DNA of 64,000 nucleotides from Verrucosispora sp. WMMD573 (GTDB taxonomy: Bacteria; Actinomycetota; Actinomycetes; Mycobacteriales; Micromonosporaceae): contig NZ_CP114901.1 in NCBI RefSeq assembly GCF_027497175.1, forward strand, positions 1,302,001 to 1,366,000, written 5' to 3'. Shown here in pieces: positions 58,569 through 64,000 of this stretch. Under the pieces are notes generated by a model. It had not been told where the DNA came from, did no database searches, and was given only the letters and a program-made list of their open reading frames with translations. A program made the position numbers and the translations under genes. The number at the start of each line of letters is the position of its first letter. Position 1 is the stretch's first letter.

Positions 58569-59918
58569 TCAGCGGCGCAGGCCGGCGTAGATGTCGATCA
58601 GGCGTTTGGTGACGGTGTCCGGGTGGAAGTTGCGCTCGTAGCGCAGCCGGGCGGCGGCCGACAGCGCCGAGGCACCGGCGGCGGCCATCGGCAGGGCGGC
58701 GGCCAGGGCGGCCGGCTCCGGCGGCACCACCCAGCCCGCCTCACCTGTCAGCACACCGGCCGGCACCGCCCACTGCTGCCCGGTCCGGTCGGCAGCGGCA
58801 CCCGCTGTCGCGGACCCGGCGTCAGGCCGGACGCCGGAGTCCGGGGCCGAGGGGCCGGGCACAGCGCCGGAGACGGCGGAGGCGGACGCCGAGGCGGCCA
58901 CGGCCGGACCGGTGCCGGCGGGTTCCCGGGGAGTGTCCGCGCCGACCAGGTAGGGAATGCCGCCCAGCGCGGTGCCGAGCACCGGCCGACCGCTGGCCAG
59001 CGCCTCGATGATCACGGTCGGCAGCACGTCGTGCCAGGTGGATGTCGCCAGCACCACGGCACTGTCGGCCAACGCCTGCCGAACGCCGGCCCGGTCCAGC
59101 GGGCCGAGGTAGGTGACGTCGGAGCGCTCTGCCGCCACCGCTTCGACAAGCGGGCGCAGTTCGCCGTCTCCGGCGACGCGAAGTGGGCCCAGCGCGCCGT
59201 CGGGGTGTCGCCGCCAGGCCTCCACGAGCAGGTCGAGACCCTTCTCGGGAGAGAGCCGGCCGAGGAAAAGGAAACCCTGGCCGAGCGGTGCGGGTGTGCC
59301 CGGGTCGGGGATCCCGTTCGGTTTCACCACGATCCGCGAATCGGGGATGCCGTAGTCGCGCAGGTGATCGGCGACCGCGGTGGTCAGGGCGATGAACCGG
59401 TCCACCGACTTCCAGGTGCCCCGGTGCACGGCCAGGGTGGTGGCCATCAACGCGCTCTGCGCCCGTGACCCCCGGTAGCAGCGGTGCACCACCGCCGGTA
59501 CGCCCAGGGCCCGACCCCGGCAGTCCTGGCAGATGATGCCGTCGCGGAAGTACAGCCCCGAGGAGCAGACCTGGCGGTAGTTGTGCACCGTCTGCACCAC
59601 GGGAACCCCGTGCCGGTGCGCGGTCCGCACCACCCAGGGCGACAGCAGCGGGTACGGGTTGTGCAGGTGGAGCACGTCCGGACGATGCTCGGTGAGCAGT
59701 CGGGACAACTCCTGCTGGGCGCGGGGTGCGTAGATCGGGGAGATCGGCAGCAGCGCCTTCGCCGTCTTCGGCATCGTCGGGATCTCGTCGGAACTGCGCA
59801 GGAACGGCAGCACCTCCACCCCGGCGGCGGTGAGCTGAGCGATCTCGGCGTCGACGATGGTGTTCTCACCGGAGGGCTGAGCTTCCCGGTACCGGTTGTG
59901 CGCCACCACGATTCTCAC
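58569..59918 (-). CDS. GT4-family glycosyltransferase with a disordered insertion
   Basis: A 449-residue GT-B enzyme. It contains NRYREAQPSGENTIVDAEIA, DVLHLHNPYPLLSPWVVRTA, FLFLGRLSPEKGLDLLVEAW (nucleotide-sugar region), and PTVIIEALASGRPVLGTALG (C-terminal signature). A low-complexity Ala/Ser/Pro stretch of about 60 residues (about 329-388) is inserted just after GGIPYLVG, where family members go straight to GEAGWVV. It probably adds a sugar in an envelope glycan pathway. It is convergent with the lipid-like operon. Confidence 0.88.
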   Translation of the reverse strand: MRIVVAHNRYREAQPSGENTIVDAEIAQLTAAGVEVLPFLRSSDEIPTMPKTAKALLPISPIYAPRAQQELSRLLTEHRPDVLHLHNPYPLLSPWVVRTAHRHGVPVVQTVHNYRQVCSSGLYFRDGIICQDCRGRALGVPAVVHRCYRGSRAQSALMATTLAVHRGTWKSVDRFIALTTAVADHLRDYGIPDSRIVVKPNGIPDPGTPAPLGQGFLFLGRLSPEKGLDLLVEAWRRHPDGALGPLRVAGDGELRPLVEAVAAERSDVTYLGPLDRAGVRQALADSAVVLATSTWHDVLPTVIIEALASGRPVLGTALGGIPYLVGADTPREPAGTGPAVAASASASAVSGAVPGPSAPDSGVRPDAGSATAGAAADRTGQQWAVPAGVLTGEAGWVVPPEPAALAAALPMAAAGASALSAAARLRYERNFHPDTVTKRLIDIYAGLRR

Positions 59919-59942
59919 GGGAAAGAAGGCTACCGTTGGACG

Positions 59943-60803
59943 ATGCCCGAACTACCTGAGGTGGAGGCGCTCGCCGGTTACCTGCGACAGCGCGCGGTGG
60001 GCCGGCGGGTCGACCGCCTGGAGGTCGCCGCGATCAGCGCCCTGAAGACGTACGATCCGGCGCCGACCGCCGTCGCGGGCCGGGCGGTGACCGACGCCCG
60101 GCGGTACGGCAAGTTCCTCGACGTGGTCTTCGACGGCGGTCTGCACCTGGTGGTCCACCTGGCCCGCGCCGGCTGGTTGCACTACCGGGAGGCGTTCGCC
60201 TCGGCCGCCCCGTTGCGGCCGGGCAAGGGACCGATCGCGATCCGGGTACGCCTCGACGACGGCTCCGGCTTCGATCTGACCGAGGCCGGTACGCAGAAGA
60301 AGCTCGCCGCCTACCTGGTGACGGATCCGCTGGCGGTGCCCGGGGTCGCCAAGCTCGGGCCGGATGCCCTCTCGGCCGACCTCGCCACCTTCGCCGGTGC
60401 GCTTCGTGGCCGCCGGGGCCAGGTCAAGGGGGTGCTCACCGACCAGGCGGTGCTCGGCGGGGTCGGCAACGCGTACTCCGACGAGATTCTGCACACCGCG
60501 AAGCTGTCGCCGTTCGCGTTGACCGACCGGCTGACCGACGACCAGATGGCGACCCTGCACGCGGCGACCCGCCGGGTGCTCGGCGACGCGGTGACCCGGT
60601 CGCTGGGGCAGCGGGCCGCGGAGTTGAAGGGCGAGAAGCGGTCCGGCCTCAAGGTGCACGCCCGCACCGGGTTGCCCTGTCCGGTCTGTGGAGACACCGT
60701 CCGGGAGGTCTCGTTCGCCGACTCCAGCCTCCAGTACTGCCCCACCTGCCAGACCGGCGGCAAGCCCCTCGCTGACCGACGGTTGTCCCGACTTGTACGG
60801 TGA
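59943..60803 (+). CDS. Fpg/Nei-family DNA glycosylase
   Basis: A 286-residue bifunctional glycosylase/AP lyase. It starts MPELPEVEALAGYLRQRAVG with the catalytic Pro2 and Glu3. It has the helix-two-turn-helix near GGVGNAYSDEILHTAKLSPF and a C-terminal zinc finger CPVCGDTVREVSFADSSLQY, then CPTC. It excises oxidised bases. The gene is divergent from the GT4 gene and unrelated in function to its neighbours. Confidence 0.94.
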   Translation: MPELPEVEALAGYLRQRAVGRRVDRLEVAAISALKTYDPAPTAVAGRAVTDARRYGKFLDVVFDGGLHLVVHLARAGWLHYREAFASAAPLRPGKGPIAIRVRLDDGSGFDLTEAGTQKKLAAYLVTDPLAVPGVAKLGPDALSADLATFAGALRGRRGQVKGVLTDQAVLGGVGNAYSDEILHTAKLSPFALTDRLTDDQMATLHAATRRVLGDAVTRSLGQRAAELKGEKRSGLKVHARTGLPCPVCGDTVREVSFADSSLQYCPTCQTGGKPLADRRLSRLVR

Positions 60804-61068
60804 GTAGCACCACTGCTGATTACGGAGCGGAATCGGACGTGCGGTGCGCAACCACCGCTCCGGCGCTCTACCCGGACCGTCATCCATCGGTATAGTGGCC
60901 CGGTCCCCGGCCTACAAATGGGGTGGGGCCGGCCAGATCCCAGGCGGTAGGTGGCCGCCGCGCAAAGTCCCTCGGGTCGGCGACGGAACGGAACTCGCGT
61001 GGGAAACTGGAACGGTGGGCGACCCGGGCGGTCACGGCGAGTGAACGCGGCGGGTCATGCGGGAGGAC

Positions 61069-62646
<1,578 letters not shown>

Positions 62647-62696
62647 CCGGTGCCCACCCCTTTCCCGCAGCGTCCGCAACCAGCAGGATCGTCGAC

Positions 62697-63923
62697 GTGG
62701 GTGGCAACGTCTCCGCCGTGATCGGCGTCTTCTCCCTGGTCAGCGTGCTGGCCGGGGCGCTGTTCGCGGTCGGTCGGCTGCGTGGGCGGCGCGGTATCGC
62801 CACGCCCGGCCAACGGGCCACCTACGAGGTGCTGCACACCGCCGGCCTGGCGGCCGAACCGCTGCGCGCCGGGCTGAACCCGGCCGGCGCGGCAAAGGCC
62901 GCCCGCCACCTGCGCACCCTGGTCGGCGCGGAAGGGCTGGCGTTGACCGACACCGACGATCTGCTCGCACTCGACGGACGCGGCGCGCACCACCGGGAGC
63001 AGCTGCGGACCGCCGCCCGGCGGGTGATCGCATCCGAGCGTTCCACGGTGCTGGGCGAGGCGGAGCTGACCTGCGACCGGATCGACTGCCCGGTCCGGGG
63101 CGCGGTGGTGGCCCCGCTCGGTGGGGCGTCCGGCCGGATCACCGGCGCGCTGGTCGCCGTCACCGACGGCGCACCGGCGCCCGGCCTGGTCCAGGCCACC
63201 CTGGAGACCGCCCACTGGGCCGGCAGCCAACTGGCCCTGGCGGAGCTGGACTCGTCCCGGGAGCGCCTGGCCCGGGCCGAGGTACGCGCCCTGCGCGCCC
63301 AGATCAGCCCGCACTTCATCTACAACGCGCTGACCGCGATCGGTTCCTTCGTCCGCACCGATCCGGAGCGGGCCCGCGAGCTGATCCTGGAGTTCGCCGA
63401 GTTCACCCGGTACTCGTTCCGGGCGCACGGCGAGTTCACCACGCTGGCCGAGGAGCTGCGCTCGATCGACCGCTACCTGACGATCGAGCGGGCCAGGTTC
63501 GGAGACCGGCTTCAGGTTCGGCTCCAGATCGCCCCCGAGGTGCTGCCGGTGACCCTGCCGTTTCTGTGCCTGCAGCCACTTGTCGAGAACGCGGTACGCC
63601 ACGGGTTGTCGCGCAAGCCGGGCACGGGCATGGTGAGCATCGAGGCCCGGGATGCCGGCGCCGAATGCCACATAACGGTGGAGGACGACGGAGTGGGGAT
63701 GGATCCGGCCACGCTAACCGCGGGAATCGCCGAGCTGGCCGGGTCGACCGGCGACCCGGGGGACGATCCGGGCCAGCACGTCGGGTTGTCGAACGTCGAC
63801 GAGCGGCTGCGCTCAGTGTTCGGCGACGGTTTCGGCCTGGTCGTCGAGACCGGCGTCGGCTCGGGTACGAGGGTGAGCATGCGGGTGCCGAAGTTCCACC
63901 CCGGCGTACGGGCGGGTTCGTGA
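62697..63923 (+). CDS. LytS/YehU-family sensor histidine kinase
   Basis: A 408-residue protein. A single N-terminal helix (VIGVFSLVSVLAGALFAVGR) and a GAF-like region (ITGALVAVTDG) precede the His_kinase domain with phospho-acceptor His in QISPHFIYNALTAI. The HATPase has N box LQPLVENAVRHGL, G1 VEDDGVGM, and G2 GLSNVDERLRSVFG. It is coupled to the next response-regulator gene by GTGA. The two probably control envelope genes such as the adjacent sugar transferase. Confidence 0.92.
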   Translation: MGGNVSAVIGVFSLVSVLAGALFAVGRLRGRRGIATPGQRATYEVLHTAGLAAEPLRAGLNPAGAAKAARHLRTLVGAEGLALTDTDDLLALDGRGAHHREQLRTAARRVIASERSTVLGEAELTCDRIDCPVRGAVVAPLGGASGRITGALVAVTDGAPAPGLVQATLETAHWAGSQLALAELDSSRERLARAEVRALRAQISPHFIYNALTAIGSFVRTDPERARELILEFAEFTRYSFRAHGEFTTLAEELRSIDRYLTIERARFGDRLQVRLQIAPEVLPVTLPFLCLQPLVENAVRHGLSRKPGTGMVSIEARDAGAECHITVEDDGVGMDPATLTAGIAELAGSTGDPGDDPGQHVGLSNVDERLRSVFGDGFGLVVETGVGSGTRVSMRVPKFHPGVRAGS

Positions 63924-64000
63924 CCGGCTCCGGCCCGCCCGCCGCCACCGGCTTCCTGCGGGTGCTGGCGGTGGACGACGAGCCACCGGCGTTGGACGAG
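63920..64000 (+). CDS. Response regulator, LytR/AlgR type (3'-truncated by window)
   Basis: Only the first 27 codons are visible: a short flexible N-terminus followed by FLRVLAVDDEPPALDE, the start of a receiver domain. GTG 63920 overlaps the kinase stop by GTGA. The partner kinase type predicts a LytTR DNA-binding output domain beyond the window. Confidence 0.8.
   Translation, partial: MTGSGPPAATGFLRVLAVDDEPPALDE

Overview
The window is high-GC actinobacterial DNA. The gene content suggests Micromonosporaceae, probably Micromonospora or a close relative: an ECF sigma factor with a DGPF partner, a Spo0M-like protein, a SoxR regulator, many GTG starts, and GTGA/ATGA gene overlaps. This assignment is an inference from gene families and composition, not from a database match.

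Layout. Positions 1-25,300 are accessory DNA stacked against an intact tRNA-Arg(ACG) gene (25224-25299, minus strand). The 3' half of that tRNA recurs at 10604-10650 and 660-704. Each copy is preceded on its left by the same hairpin and a shared flank (about 700 bp for the two right-hand copies, a diverged shorter version for the leftmost). I read this as two tandem genomic islands, with a probable third element or its remnant continuing to the left. No integrase is visible. Island A (about 705-10,650) holds a very large HEAT-like solenoid protein, a macro-domain protein, a tandem-TIR protein, an IS3-family element, an aminoglycoside phosphotransferase-like protein and a conserved unknown. Island B (about 10,650-25,223) holds a frameshifted CNNM/CorC-type transporter, a Spo0M-like protein, small stress-type proteins, a truncated cation diffusion facilitator next to a decayed IS110 transposase, an ECF42-type sigma factor operon, a kinase-fold protein, membrane proteins, an intact IS5-family element with 18-bp inverted repeats and a 3-bp target duplication, and degraded genes near the tRNA.

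From tRNA-Ser(GCT) at 25.3 kb onward the DNA looks like ordinary chromosome. In order it carries: a low-complexity protein with an EcsC-like C-terminus; a CPBP protease; a flavohemoprotein-like NO dioxygenase candidate with a 17-bp operator-like palindrome; an unusual fusion of an XRE regulator with a complete peptide deformylase domain; a FhuF-like Fe-S protein behind a DmdR/IdeR-type iron box; a GT-C type membrane glycosyltransferase and a methyltransferase; a PEBP protein; a GntR mini-regulator beside tRNA-Ser(TGA); a quinone oxidoreductase whose start codon is covered by a 25-bp-arm inverted repeat; SoxR divergent from a split transketolase; a secreted SGNH hydrolase with a ricin-type lectin; a two-component system; a thiolase; rhomboid; cyclophilin; CorA; an aminotransferase; a CBS protein; and Nudix.

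From 55.9 to 64 kb the genes form a likely surface glycan or lipid locus. A nucleotidyltransferase, a glycerol-1-phosphate dehydrogenase-like enzyme and a CDP-alcohol phosphotransferase overlap or abut as one operon. They face a GT4 glycosyltransferase and are followed by Fpg/Nei, a polyprenyl-phosphate sugar transferase and a LytS/LytR-like two-component pair cut by the window end. The three-enzyme operon could make a phosphodiester-linked polar lipid or solute with unusual glycerol stereochemistry. Together with the macro plus tandem-TIR island, it is the best candidate here for undescribed biology.
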